Assembly (NCBI GenBank): GCA_014529385.2
Contig: CM043959.1
Coordinates: 53,267,253-53,331,252 of the forward strand
Direction of reading: 5' to 3'
DNA length: 64,000 nt
From: Adiantum capillus-veneris
Taxonomy: Eukaryota > Streptophyta > Polypodiopsida > Polypodiales > Pteridaceae
How positions within the stretch are numbered: the first letter of the stretch is position 1; each line of letters starts with the position of its first letter. The notes under the pieces are model-generated. The model saw only the letters and a list, made by a program, of their open reading frames with translations. It was not told the origin of the DNA and searched no databases. Below, piece by piece: positions 20,845 through 31,498 of the stretch. Made by a program: the position numbers and the translations under genes.

Positions 20845-22735
20845 ATTCCCCGGGGGAGTGATGCGGTGAATGAGAGCTAGCACATCGTGTATAGGGAAGT
20901 TACATGCCCTAAGGACATGATCAATCAACAAAGGGAAGCAAGCCCAAATCTTTAAGGAAAGCTTCAAACTTCTCATGAGTGAATGCCTTTGTGAACATAT
21001 TTGCAAGGTTGTCCTATGGTGGCACATAAGCCAAGATGATCTCTTTGGATGAGAATCTCTCCCTGACATAATGATGATGCACCTCAATGTTCTTTTTGTG
21101 AGCATGAAAAACTGGGTTGGTTCCTCACAACTACCAATGCGCTCTAACTGTCAGTGTAGATGTGTTGGCAGTGTCTTGTCATCCAACACCCAAGTCAGCC
21201 AAAGGCGTCTAAGCCATACACTAACCCGTAGCTGTGCAGACTGCCCTCCTATAGTAAGCTTCACAATTCGAAGTGGCCATAGTAGGTTGTCTCTTGCTCC
21301 ACCATGATATGCATGAGCTACCGATAATTAACTTGTGGATACTCATGTGTCATAACAACCAATCCAATCTGAGTCCAAAAAAGCATGCAAACCTAGCAAC
21401 AATGATCCCCCTTGGGAAAAAACAACCCAAGATGTAAAGTGCCACTCAAGCAATGATAGATCCTTTTAACACCCTACCAATGCTTAGACCATGGGCTATG
21501 CATAAATCGAATGACCTATGAGTTTGTAAACTGAATATCCGGTCTTGCATTGCATACATAATAAAGGCATCCAATGATAAAGAGTGACATGAGTAAGATC
21601 TCCAGCATCATGAAGACTCAATTTTAAACTTGTTTCCATTGGAGTAGCAATAGGTTTGCAATCCTCAAGTCCAAACTTACATAGTAATGTTTTGATGTAT
21701 CTTGTTTGATACAAAGCAATACCTCCATTACACTGCTTAAACTGTATAACCAAGTAATGATGCAAAAGCCCCAAGTCTTTCATCTTGAAAGTGGCATTCA
21801 ATTTAACCTTGAATTCAGAAATGTATGTCATTTGGCCCAGTAATAAAAAAATCATCTACATACAAAACAATGATGAGAAATACATCACCCTCACGTTTGA
21901 CATACAAAGTACTTTCAGTCAGATTGTTACAAAGCCTAGTTTAACCAAATGAGTGTTAGCTTTCTCATACCAAGTGGGGGAGACTGTTTCAAACCATACA
22001 AAGCTTTCTTACATTTGTACACTTTATTTTCTTGTCCTTTCTTGACAAAACCATGAGCCTGCATTACAAATACTTCCTCAAATATATCTCCATTCGAGAA
22101 AGCAATAACAATGTGTGATTGATGTACATTCCATCCAAAGTGATATGCCACTGCACATAGAAAATGAACAATACTCACATGACAAGTGGGAGCAAAAGTC
22201 TCTTCATAGTCAATGCTTTTCTACTATGCATAACCTTTTGCAACAAGTCTAGCCTTATAGCAATCAATCTCATCATTCGGCTTACATTTCAACTTGTAAA
22301 CCCCCTTCATACCAATGGCTGTTTTGCTAGGAGGCAAATCACAGAAAGTCCATGTGTCATTTTCTAAGTGCATCATATTGTGATTGCATGGCAACCGTCC
22401 AATTTTCTTAATTCTGTGCTTCATCGAAAGATAGAGGTTTCTCTTCATCACATAAACTAGAAACAACCAAATCATAACAATATGATGCGTGGCAAGAACC
22501 TAAGCAAGTACGACTAGATGTAGGTGCATCCAGTTTACTATCATGCAAAGTATGCACTAGCCATTTTGGCATACCCCTAGCCTCTTCATTCTTAGCCCTT
22601 TCGACATCAGGCACGCCATGTACATCTGCATTAGTAATAGCCTGATCTGTAACATTTTCAAAAATCCCAATAGTCTATGCCACATTGGAATTTACATTCA
22701 AGTTTCTAGCATTAAAAGAGGAAACAAAGTGTCAT
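20845..22735 (-). pseudogene. copia A' polyprotein fragment: integrase tail, RT, RNase H
   Basis: Minus-strand pieces read GMPKWLVHTL (integrase tail), KTAIGMKGVYKLKCKPNDEI, FLCAVAYHFGWNVHQSHIVIAF, VYKCKKALYGLKQS, FKMKDLGLLHHYLVIQFKQC and a decayed RNase H. Each aligns with copia A. Similarity to copia A stops near 22735, which corresponds to about 28475 in copia A. The 5' LTR, gag, protease and most of integrase are therefore missing. Stops and frameshifts are frequent; this copy is older than copia A. Confidence 0.85.
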
Positions 22736-23667
22736 AGCATTACCAATACTTAGTTAGCTGCTTCAGTACCCATGAGGTCCGAAAACCAATGTTATAAATG
22801 TGACATGACGCTTTGTTTGGCTAGAGAGTTTGAAGCCAAAAACAAAAGCAAGAACTCACAAAGAGACAAAGACAAAGTCAAGTTGGGCAGAGATAATGGT
22901 TATAAAGATTTGACATAGGAGATTGGCATGGCTCACGTGGTGGTGATCACCGTGGCCAGGACATTAGATTTCTAGTCAAAGGGCAGTTGTTGCCACTAGC
23001 TTCATCCATAGAGAGGCTTGTGAGTGGAAGAGAGGGGCAAGAAGTGCTCCATATAATTCATTTGGACCGTTGTGTTGGAGTTCAAATTACTAGTGTTTGA
23101 ACCCATGGGTCAGAGTTCAAGGTACATGCATCTGGTAGGGAACCAATCAGACGTATCTACAATACTATGGATGAGTGCACCAATCCATTGTTGTTGGCCG
23201 GATTATTGAGAGGATGTGTTCCACAATTCATTGTCTTGGAAGTATTTTGAACGTGATGTGTTCACAATTCACGAATGGGGATTCTTGGATGTAGTGTGGT
23301 CAACAATTCAATTTTCTAAAAGGCAATCGATGTTGAAGGGGCGTTCTTTTAAGGAACAAAGTTGAGGGTAGAAAATTCGAGGTGTATCCAGTGGACTGTA
23401 CAGATGCTTGGGTATCCATGGTAGTTTCTTCATTGACTAGGTCTCACTATTTATGTCCACTATGAGTTGCAAAGAGGGTGTTAGAGTTTTGGCATCTCAA
23501 GTGAACTGCCCAAAGTGATCCCATTATTTATTTTGGATTTTAGGTATTTATTTTACTTATTTGTCAAAGTCTGGGTAGGGCAATTTACTGAGGTGGGTAT
23601 ATGTTTGACCCCTTGCCCCATTGTACATTGTATCAATTATTCATTACTAAGGTTGATCAATTCAAGA

Positions 23668-23707
<40 letters not shown>

Positions 23708-23930
23708 GTTTATCTTGGTATTTTGTAGGTTAATTAACAATAGGTGCTAAGAAAATATAGAGAAAAATATCAGATTCCTCATAAAAATAGATAACCACAA
23801 CGAAGGCCAAGTCAAGAAACAATGAACTGTCTAGTACCAAGTGGAAGATGACCATAGTGGATGTTGCATTGATCAAGTCAACATGGAAGCTGAAACTAAT
23901 GGAGAAAAATGAAACAAGTCACAGAAAAGG
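22736..23930. other. anonymous region with a CT microsatellite
   Basis: No recognisable protein. A (CT)n tract lies at 23670-23704. The right end probably runs into the LTR of copia B, whose outer boundary I cannot fix. Confidence 0.4.
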
Positions 23931-23939
23931 AGGGAATGT

Positions 23940-24190
23940 AAGTGCAAAGATGAGTATATCATATCCTATCCGCTAATAATGAAGCAAACAGAGAGAGGCA
24001 TGTAGAGTGCATGATGCATGCCGAGTATGAGGGAGAAGAAGAGTAGACACACATGTGGGTGGAGCACACTATGAGGATTATGCTCTCACAACTCCTTATT
24101 CTATTATGTATCAATGAAGAAGGCCAAATGGGTTAGTAATGGACATGGGGTCCAACCAATTGGCATGAACTCGAACAATCTCCCACTTGA
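23940..24190 (-). repeat. 3' LTR start and polypurine tract of copia B
   Basis: On minus, CAAGTGGGAGAT (24190-24179) is a polypurine tract followed by TGTTCGAGTTC, so the LTR begins at 24177. It contains ATAGAATAAGGA and TGCTCCACCCACATGTGTGTC, like the LTR of copia C (ATAGAATAAGGACTC and GTCCACCCAAACATGTGTC). The low-coordinate end is approximate. B and C belong to related families. Confidence 0.55.
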
Positions 24191-24675
24191 AAGCCAACGT
24201 GGCCCAAGGGGCCTATGTTTGTACATGTACAACCATGAAGCATTCTAATGGCTTCACCCTATACCCATAATCTCAATTCAATGTGCAAACTGCTATGAGG
24301 TTGGGCTCTTTGTGAGAGCATCAACAGGGTTGTCATGCACATGAACCTTGACTATCTCAATGTGCTTACTATCAAGTATATCCGATATGACATGATACTT
24401 GATCTCTGTGTGTTTTGAATTGGAGTGAGACATGGGGTTCTTTGCTAACGCAATATCTTCCTTGCTAGCACCACAAATTGCAACATAATTTGCCTTTGTG
24501 GTGGAAGACAAAGTGCAATCTTGGAGACATGATACTTATGACACATCTACTCCAACAAATAGGAATACATTGCCAGAGGTGGATCTTTGACTATCCACAC
24601 AATCCGCATCCATGTAACCCACTATGTATGTATCACTATTCCCAAAGAATAAGAACTTGCTTGTTGTACCCTTAA
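24191..24675 (-). pseudogene. copia B RNase H, distal segment
   Basis: Minus-strand reading gives KGTTSKFLFFGNS, VGYMDADC, RSTSGNVFLF, MSSTTKANYVAICGASKE, NPMSHSNSKHTEIKYH and VHDNPVDALTKS. This is the typical copia RNase H and polyprotein end. The segment continues, across the 24676-26014 insertion, the reading frame at 26015-26325. Stops within it show that it is dead. Confidence 0.85.
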
Positions 24676-26014
24676 CACTAGAATGGTAACCTAACAGGAC
24701 ATAAAAGTGTCCTTTCAGGGTTTTGGGAAAAAATTTCCAAAACCATAGTAGATCCACTCATTTTGAAAAATCCTTTCATGAGCTTATAGTTCAATAACTA
24801 CTACATATGGAAAAAATGAGAAACTTGTAATTTTTGTCATCCCTTGGTCACTACAAGCCTCCAAAAATGATGGACCAGTGCATTTTGCCCAAAACAACAA
24901 TTTCTTACGGTTGATTGCATATAAATAAGAGTGGAGATTTTTGTAGGACATGAGATAAAATGCCCCGTTAACTTCAATGGGTTGGTGACCAAAACATATG
25001 GTTGCTTTTTCCTCACTAATTGTTTTTTGGGAAAAAAAAATAGGTATAAAAAAGTTGCATTTTTGCCATTCTGCGGACATATCATCAAAGTTTCTATAGT
25101 CACTCTCAATACAGATACTATATACATGTTTTCTTAGTTCCCTTTGGGCCTCTGGATTCAAAAGGAGCCATGGATCATGTCAAAAGGATAATGGATCTCT
25201 TACAATTGGAACCTTGGGGGCAATGATAAAGTGCTAAATACAGCAAACATGAAAAAATTGGGTTTAGCATTATGACCTCTAGAAACCCATAGAAACTACT
25301 CAATATCTAGTCAAGTTTGTAGTCTATGATTAGATATGGTCACTACCTACAAAATACACACAATTGGCCTAAGAAATTAGCAATATTGAGAAAGTTATAC
25401 TTGCTACTCTAAAATGTATCGTATTCTTCAGCAATAAAAAAACTCAACCATCATCATATACTATGCTATATAGCATATTAGGTCCCCCAAAACTCAAGGA
25501 AGATTAGCTTTATGTTATACATTACACTTACACAATCAAAATTGAATTTGGATATCAAGAAAGCCACCAAAAAATCATAAAAGTGCTAATTTTGGCCAAA
25601 AAAAAGGATTATGCAATTCTTGTAAATTGGTCATAACTTTCAATTTTAACACTTAGCTCTCCCTACAAGCATCAAAACACGTTGAGAACTATGAAGGCCT
25701 AACCTCTAGCCATCTAAACCTCACAAACATGAAGTTTAGGGTGGTATAGTTGCCAAAAATTGAAAAAAAGCCAGAAACAGGACCCGTTTTTTCACACAGT
25801 TGAGGTTCAAAAATGTTGTGCAAAAGTAAGGTTAATGGTGAGATCGATACTAAAAAAAAAATGCTAAGTTTTTTTCAGCTCATAAGGCAACTTTGTGGAT
25901 ATATAGCACCTAGAAATTCATTTTCATACTCTTCAAATAATTCAAGCAAAATGGTCACTTAACAGAACACAAAAGTGTCCAAGGACATAAAAGTGTCTTG
26001 TTACCATTCTAGTG
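24676..26014. mobile_element. 1.34-kb inverted-repeat DNA element with TTAA flanks, inside copia B
   Basis: The element starts CACTAGAATGGTAAC (24676-24690) and ends with the reverse complement, GTTACCATTCTAGTG (26000-26014). TTAA stands immediately outside both ends (24672-24675 and 26015-26018). Removing the element and one TTAA rejoins the copia B frame exactly (ILRYF to KGTTSKF). Just inside the ends lie copies of GGACATAAAAGTGTCC: 24697-24712 on the left, 25965-25980 and 25983-25998 on the right, all in the same orientation. No transposase is legible; a 125-codon minus frame at 24784-25161 is unrecognised. TTAA duplication suggests piggyBac-like biology; CACTA ends recall En/Spm, whose 3-bp duplication does not fit as well. 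A TA duplication cannot be excluded. Confidence 0.8.
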
Positions 26015-26325
26015 TTAAAGTATCTCAAAATGTGCTTCACTGCTTCCCAATGCTTCCTACCAAGATTTGCAAAAATTATGCTAACCACATCCACATCCAC
26101 CGCAAATGCAATGTATGGTCTGATGGCTACCATCGCGTACATGAGACCGACTACTGCTCAAGAATATGGCACCTTTACCATTTCCGCTTTCTCGACATCA
26201 ACTTTGGGAGCATCATTCTTGCTAAGTTTTGCATATGACTGCATTGGGGTACTCAATGTAGCCTTCCCCCCTTGCATATTAAAATGTTGCAAGACCTTGT
26301 GGATATACGTTTCCTGAGATAACTC
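26015..26325 (-). pseudogene. copia B RT/RNase H, middle segment
   Basis: Reads LSQETYIHKVLQHFNM, then TPMQSYAKLSKND, VKVPYS, MYAMVAIRPYIAFAVDVDVV and HWEAVKHILRYF. This is the end of the copia RT and its link to RNase H. It is bounded on the high side by copia A and on the low side by the DNA element; reading frame is conserved across both. Confidence 0.88.
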
Positions 26326-26552
26326 TGTTGGAATCAGGGTTGCAGAGAAACACACACAGCTTGGAGAAGACGAAGGAAGCTCAAGGCACACAATAGAGAG
26401 TGTGTTACTTAGTGTGCAATGGAAAGATAGATAGCCCTAGAGTGATGGGCGTATATATAATGCACGGGGGAAAAACCTCCTAAAGAGGGAAAAAATTGCC
26501 CCGACGGTCCTAGTGTGTTCACACACATCACTACCACATGTATATGGTGACA
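26326..26552 (-). repeat. 3' LTR of copia A
   Basis: 227 bp, TGTTGGAATCAGG ... TATGGTGACA on plus. Contains GTATATATAATGC, a TATA-like element on either strand, near the middle. Pairs with 31273-31498. Confidence 0.93.
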
Positions 26553-26599
26553 AATCCCCTTGGAGTGATGCGGTGAATGAGAGCTGGCACATGAGTAAA

Positions 26600-27901
26600 G
26601 GGAAGTGCCATGCCCTGAGGACATGATCAATCCACAAAGGGCAGTAAGCCCAAAGCTTTGCAGAAAGCTTCAAGATTCTCACGAGACAATGCCTTTGTGA
26701 AAAGATCTGCAAGGTTGTCCTATGTTGGCACATAAGCCAAGCTGATCTCTCCTGCTGAGAGCCTCTCCCTGACATAGTGGTAATGCACCTCAATGTGCTT
26801 CGTGCGAGCATGAAAAATTGGGTTCCTCGCAACTGCCAATGCGCTCTGACTGTCAGTGTAGATAGTGTTGGAAGTGTCATGTCCAACACCCAAATCAGCC
26901 ATTAGGCGTCTGAGCCATACACACTCAACCGTAGTTGTGAAGACTGCCCTGTACTCAGCCTCACAACTCGAAGTGGCCACAGTAGGTTGCTTCTTGCTCA
27001 ACCATGATATACATGAACTGCCAAGCATGAAACAAAAACCACTTGTGGACGCTTGCGTGTCAAAACAACCAGCCCAATCTGAGTCCGAAAAAGCATGTAA
27101 GTCTGGCGGCAATGATCCCCCCTTGGGATAAAACAAGCCAAGATGTAAAGTGCCACTAAGGTAGCGGAAAATCCTCTTGACAGCCTGCCAATGCTCAGAC
27201 CCTGGGCTATGCATAAATCTGCTGACCTGTGAGACTGCAAACTGAATATCCGGCCTCGTGTTGCATACATAAATGGGGCAGCCAACAGCAGTTTGGTAAA
27301 GAGTGACATCAGCAGGATTGCCAGCATCATGTAGACTCAACGTCAAACCTGTTTCCATGGGAGTGGCAATAGGTTTGCAATCCTCAAGTCCAAACTTACA
27401 TAGCAATGTCTCTATGTAACTTTTCTGACACAAGGAAATACCACCATCACACTGCTTAAACTGTATACCCAAGTAATGATGCAACAGCCCCAAATCTTTC
27501 ATCTTGAAAGTAGCATTCAAATCAGCCTTAAATTCAGCAATATGTCTCTCATTTGGTCCAGTGATCAGCAAATCATCAACATAAAGAACCACAATGAGAA
27601 GTACATCACCCTCATGCTTTACATACAATGTGCTTTCTGTTGGACTGTTACGACAGCCTTGTTTGACCAAATGAGTGTCAGCTTTCTCATACCAAGCACG
27701 AGGAGATTGCTTCAACCCATACAAAGCCTTGTTACATTTGCACACTTTGTCCTCTTGTCCTTTTATGACAAAACCGCGAGGTTGCGTTACATAAAGTTCC
27801 TCAAATATGTCACCATTCAAGAAAGCAGTAACAATGTTTGATTGATGTACATCCCAACCAAAATGAGTTGCCAATGCACATAGAAAACGTACAGTAGTCA
27901 T
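26600..27901 (-). pseudogene. copia A reverse transcriptase and RNase H
   Basis: The frame reads CALATHFGWDVHQSNIVTAF, LYVTQPRGFV, CNKALYGLKQSPRAWYEK, VVLYVDDLLITG (the YVDD active site intact), FKMKDLGLLHHYLGI, NTRPDIQFAVSQVSRF, FSDSDWAGCFDTQASTSGF, SCEAEYRAVFTT and TDSQSALAVARNPIFH. The frame is open for 393 codons, then a TAG follows VPT, after which NLADLFTKALS continues. Because only this one stop separates the RT/RNase H from the end, this is the best preserved part of the element. Confidence 0.92.
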
Positions 27902-27946
27902 ACGACAAGTGGGAGCAAAAGTCTCTTCATAATGTATGCCTTTTTG

Positions 27947-28306
27947 CTATGCATAACCCTTTGCAACAAGTCGAGCCTTATGGCGATCAATCTCACCATC
28001 CGGCTTGCGTTTCAACTTGTAAACCCACTTCGTACCAATGGCCTTTTTGCCAGGAGGCAAATCACATAAAGTGCATGTGTCATTTTCTATAAGTGCATCA
28101 TATTTTGATTGCATGGTAGCCATCCAATTTTCTGAATTCTGTGCTTCATCAAAAGACAGAGGCTCCTCAACATAATGTAAGCTAGACACAGCCAAAGCAT
28201 AACAATCTGATGCATAAGATGCATGGTGAGAGCCTGAATGAGTACGACTAGACAAAGGTGCATCTAATTTATGGTCACGCAAAGTGTGCACCAGCCATTT
28301 TGGCAT
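27947..28306 (-). pseudogene. copia A integrase-RT junction
   Basis: The frame from GMPKWLVHTLRDHKL to WVYKLKRKPDGEI and ARLVAKGYA is the linker and first RT motif of copia. A TGA after EQA on the upstream side and a TAG after KGYA on the downstream side separate it from its neighbours without a frame change. Confidence 0.88.
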
Positions 28307-28309
28307 ACC

Positions 28310-28873
28310 TCAAGCCTGCTCATTTTCATCCCTTTCCTCATCAAGTACATCATGCACATTTGCATCAGTAATAGGGTGATCTAAAACATTTTCAGAAACC
28401 CCCATAGGCTGTACATTTGCCTCATTGGAACTTACATTCGTATTTCCACCACTGAAAAGAGGCAACAAAGTGTCATAAATGTCCTGTGAGCTTACATTAT
28501 TGTCTCTAGTACATGACAGCAAGGGCTGAACAAAATCTTCCATAAACACTACATCCCGAGAAACTAGAAAACGTTTTGTTTGCGGATGGTACAACCTGTA
28601 ACCTTTGCTTTCAGCACTATAACCAACAAAAATACATTTGATAGCCTTATCATCCAATTTTCTGCGTTGCACTTGTGGCTCCAAAGCATATGCCAAACAG
28701 CCAAAAACACGCATGTGCTCAATAGAAGGCTTTCTATCATGCCATGCTTCATATGGAGTAATAGACTGCAAAGCTTTCGTAGGATACCTGTTAAGTACAT
28801 AAGTGGCACACATGATGGCCTCAAGCCAAAAAGAATGCGGCAAAGCTTGACTTTTGACCATACATCGTGCCAT
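28310..28873 (-). pseudogene. copia A integrase C-terminal part
   Basis: Reads MARCMVKSQALPHSFWLEA, CATYVLNRYPTKALQ, TPYEAWHDRKPSIEHMRVFG and KAIKCIFVGYSAESKGYRLY, ending with an acidic linker (DEERDENEQA). The GKR-type tail region of copia integrase is preserved. It continues the core domain at 28925-29206 across two TAG codons. Confidence 0.9.
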
Positions 28874-28924
28874 TTCCGTCAGTAACCTGTTTTTCCTCTC
28901 AGCAACACCATTTTGCTAAGGTGT

Positions 28925-29206
28925 CTAAGGCACCTTACATTGGTGTTTTATCCCACGACTAGCTAGAAATGCATTAAATTCATGAGACATATACTCCCCC
29001 CCTCGATCGGAACGGAGGGTGCCCATAGTACATTTCGAGACATTTTCAGCCATAGCCAGAAATTGTTTGAAGCGCATAAAAACTTCGGACTTCGCTTTAA
29101 GCGGAAATACCCATGCATGCCTGAAGTAATCATCAATGAAAGTCACGAAGTATAGGTAATTGCCCATGGACGGAGTTTGCATGGGCCCACAAACATCACT
29201 ATGCAC
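28925..29206 (-). pseudogene. copia A integrase core
   Basis: Reads MHSDVCGPMQTPSMGNYLYF, VTFIDDYFRHAWVF and TLRSDRGGEYMSHEFNAFL. The first two catalytic Asp residues of the D,D35E triad are visible (SDVCGP; SDRGGEY); the Glu-bearing QNGVAERKN motif follows just beyond the stop. The flanking TAG codons stand at positions where relatives have Gln. Confidence 0.9.
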
Positions 29207-29209
29207 AAG

Positions 29210-29929
29210 CTACAACCTGCATGTGGCCCGAACTGAACCATCCTTTGGAAATTTAGAACGCTGCATCTTACCCAAAATACAACCTTCACAAACATGTTTG
29301 ACAGGTGCTTCAAGAGGCGGCAAAGAAGCAACCATATCAAATTTCTGCAAACGCAGCAAACTGGCAAAATTCAGATGACCAAAACGTGCGTGCCAAAGTT
29401 TTGCATATGAAATAGCCCTTGAATCTGCAACAGCATTTGCAAATTTTTTTCCACACTTGTCATACAAAGTGAGCTTATACAGCCCATGGCACAAAAGCCC
29501 AGATGCAACAATTTCATCACCAAAACTGAGATCATGAACTGTACATCTGTCATCCACAAATTCGACTACAAGTCCAAGTCTAGCAAGTGCGAATACAGAC
29601 AAGAGATTCTTCTTGATCCCAGGTACATAAAGTGCATCAACAAGTGTGAAGGAACTGCCATTAGCAGCAGTGAGCACAATCTTTCCAACTCCCTGAACTG
29701 GATAAGAGGCGTTGTTGGCACAAGTGACTGAATTCCCATGAGGGACATACTCGAGAGAGGTAAACAATTCATGATGTGAGCTAATGTGCTTTGTAGCACC
29801 ACTGTCGAAATACCAAACATGTGAATCTCCAGCAACTGACAAGCATGCATCATGGACAGCAGGATTGTAAGTGCACTCTGCGCTAAAAGCCCATTCTGCA
29901 TCAACATCATCATTACAGTCTCCTTTCAC
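29210..29929 (-). pseudogene. copia A protease and integrase zinc domain
   Basis: WYFDSGATKHISSHHELF is the aspartic protease active site (D-S-G). YVPGIKKNLLSV and CTVHDLSFGDEIV follow. Then LWHARFGHLN ... VKHVCEGCILGKMQRSKFP is the GAG-pre-integrase His2Cys2 zinc finger. The frame stays open for 239 codons until a TAG. Confidence 0.92.
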
Positions 29930-29999
29930 GGAAGACTCAACAATGGTTGCATTTGTAGTGGAACCAACATTTGCAGTGGAACCACCCTCTTTCTTCTTA

Positions 30000-30911
30000 G
30001 CCTCTTTGGCCTTCAGCTTAGGACACTACTTGATCAAGTGATCATTGGCTTCACAATAATGGCAACGCATCTTCTTTTTGCCCTTATCACCAGAATTTCC
30101 AGACGAATTGCTGCCAGCATAAGCATTAGGAACATAATTTTTGCCACTCGCAGCAGAACCATAAGAAGTGGCTACATTGCTGTTACTACCACCCTTTCTT
30201 TGAGAAGCAATAAAAGCCTGTTCAATTGCACGCTGTCTAGTCCTGTTTTTTTTGGAAAGTGACTCTTGCAACAGAAATGTGCATAATGCATCAAACTTGA
30301 CAACTTCTGGATTTCCTTGGGTCATAAGTCTCCAAGTACTAGCAAAAGTCTGGTAAGAATCTGGTAAGGCATCAAGAACAGTCTGCGCAAGGGAACTGTC
30401 TGAAATGACTTCTCTTGCAGAAATAAGTTGCTCATTGATATCCTTGACACTAGCAAGGAAAGTGTCCATATCATCTTCCTCATGCATAATCTTCGACTCC
30501 AACTCTTTATGCAGCAAAGCAATTTTAGCCTAATTGCGACTTGCATAAAGACCAGCCAAAATATCCCAAGCCTGTTTTACAGATTTCACTGAACGGATGA
30601 ACAATGGTGCGCTTCACAGACAACGCAATCAATGCATGAGCCTGCGCATCCTTAACATCCCAAAGAGCTTGTTCTGCCGTAGGCAAAACAACTCTAACAA
30701 CTGCAATCCTTGCAGCAAGACCTGCAACATCCTCAACATCGCCTACATCCTCAGAACCAGGACATACATCAATGCCCTGCATAATGTTCCAGACACCCTT
30801 TGACACAAGAACATGTTGCATCATATAAGCCCACATAGGGTAGTTGTCCCCATCCAACCTGTCCTCAGCAGCAAACATCTTGAACACATCTGTGTTGTTG
30901 TTGTCAGCCAT
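30000..30911 (-). pseudogene. copia A gag
   Basis: Start chosen at 30911: MADNNNTDVFKMFAAEDRLDGDNYPMWAYMM is the typical plant copia gag N terminus. MQGIDVCPGSEDV and AEQALWDVKDAQAHALIAL follow. A frameshift at about 30.53-30.6 kb leads to LHKELESKIMHEEDDMDTF, LPDSYQTFASTWRLM and the zinc knuckle CHYCEANDHLIK-stop-C (CX2CX4HX4C). The TAG lies inside the knuckle. Gag packages the element RNA into virus-like particles. Confidence 0.88.
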
Positions 30912-31272
30912 GGTAAATGTTGCACCTGATGTGAAAACTGCCCAAAAATAGGAGAAACGGAGCGGGAACAACCTATGCTACATAGCACAAACCGTAGAAG
31001 ACTATAAGGCACCTGTTATGCAGAAAACGGCACTGACAGAAATTTTGTACAAAATGACGAAATAGCCCATGCAGTATTGTTGTAGTGGAAACAGAGGCCG
31101 AAATGAGCCCAAATAAAAAATCTGAGCAGACCGAGCTCTTCGAGCTCGCCCCAAGTATTTGTCGACCTACGAACGCTTGCCAAGCCTCACTGAAATCGGA
31201 GAAATTGAGGAGGCATGTGGTGGAGCAGCTGGCGACTAAGCCCGAGAGGACGTGACTTGCTGTGATACCAAT

Positions 31273-31498
31273 TGTTGGAATTAGGGTTGGAGAGAAACAC
31301 ACACAGCTTGGAGAAGACGAAGGAAGCTCAAGGCACACATAGAGAGTGTGTTACTTAGTGTGCAATGGAAAGATAGATAGCCCTAGAGTGATGGACGTAT
31401 ATATAATGCACGGGGGAAAAAATCTCCTAATGAGGGAAAAAATGCCCCAGCGGTCCTAGTGTGTTCACACACATCACTACCACATGTATATGGTAACA
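31273..31498 (-). repeat. 5' LTR of copia A
   Basis: 226 bp, TGTTGGAATTAGG ... TATGGTAACA on plus. Followed on its low side by the primer-binding site. Close match to 26326-26552. Confidence 0.93.

Larger units (their letters stand above)
26326..31498 (-). mobile_element. copia A, complete LTR retrotransposon inserted in copia B
   Basis: LTRs at 26326-26552 (3') and 31273-31498 (5') bound a gag-protease-integrase-RT-RNase H order, so the type is Ty1/copia. On minus the primer-binding site ATTGGTATCACAGC follows the 5' LTR (about 31260-31272) and the polypurine tract CCAAGGGGATT precedes the 3' LTR (about 26553-26562). Flanks on plus are AACTC (26321-26325) and AAATC (31499-31503), a 5-bp target duplication with one mismatch. 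LTRs differ at about eight positions plus three small indels by eye. Multiple stops make it inactive. Confidence 0.93.

Noticed and set aside
24784-25161. 125-codon frame inside the TTAA-flanked element as a transposase
   Set aside because: No DDE/D spacing, no zinc or DNA-binding motif visible; too short for a known transposase.
24671-26020. Standard CACTA (En/Spm) element
   Set aside because: The ends begin CACTA, but the three bases outside are TAA and TTA, not a direct 3-bp duplication; TTAA on both sides fits exactly.
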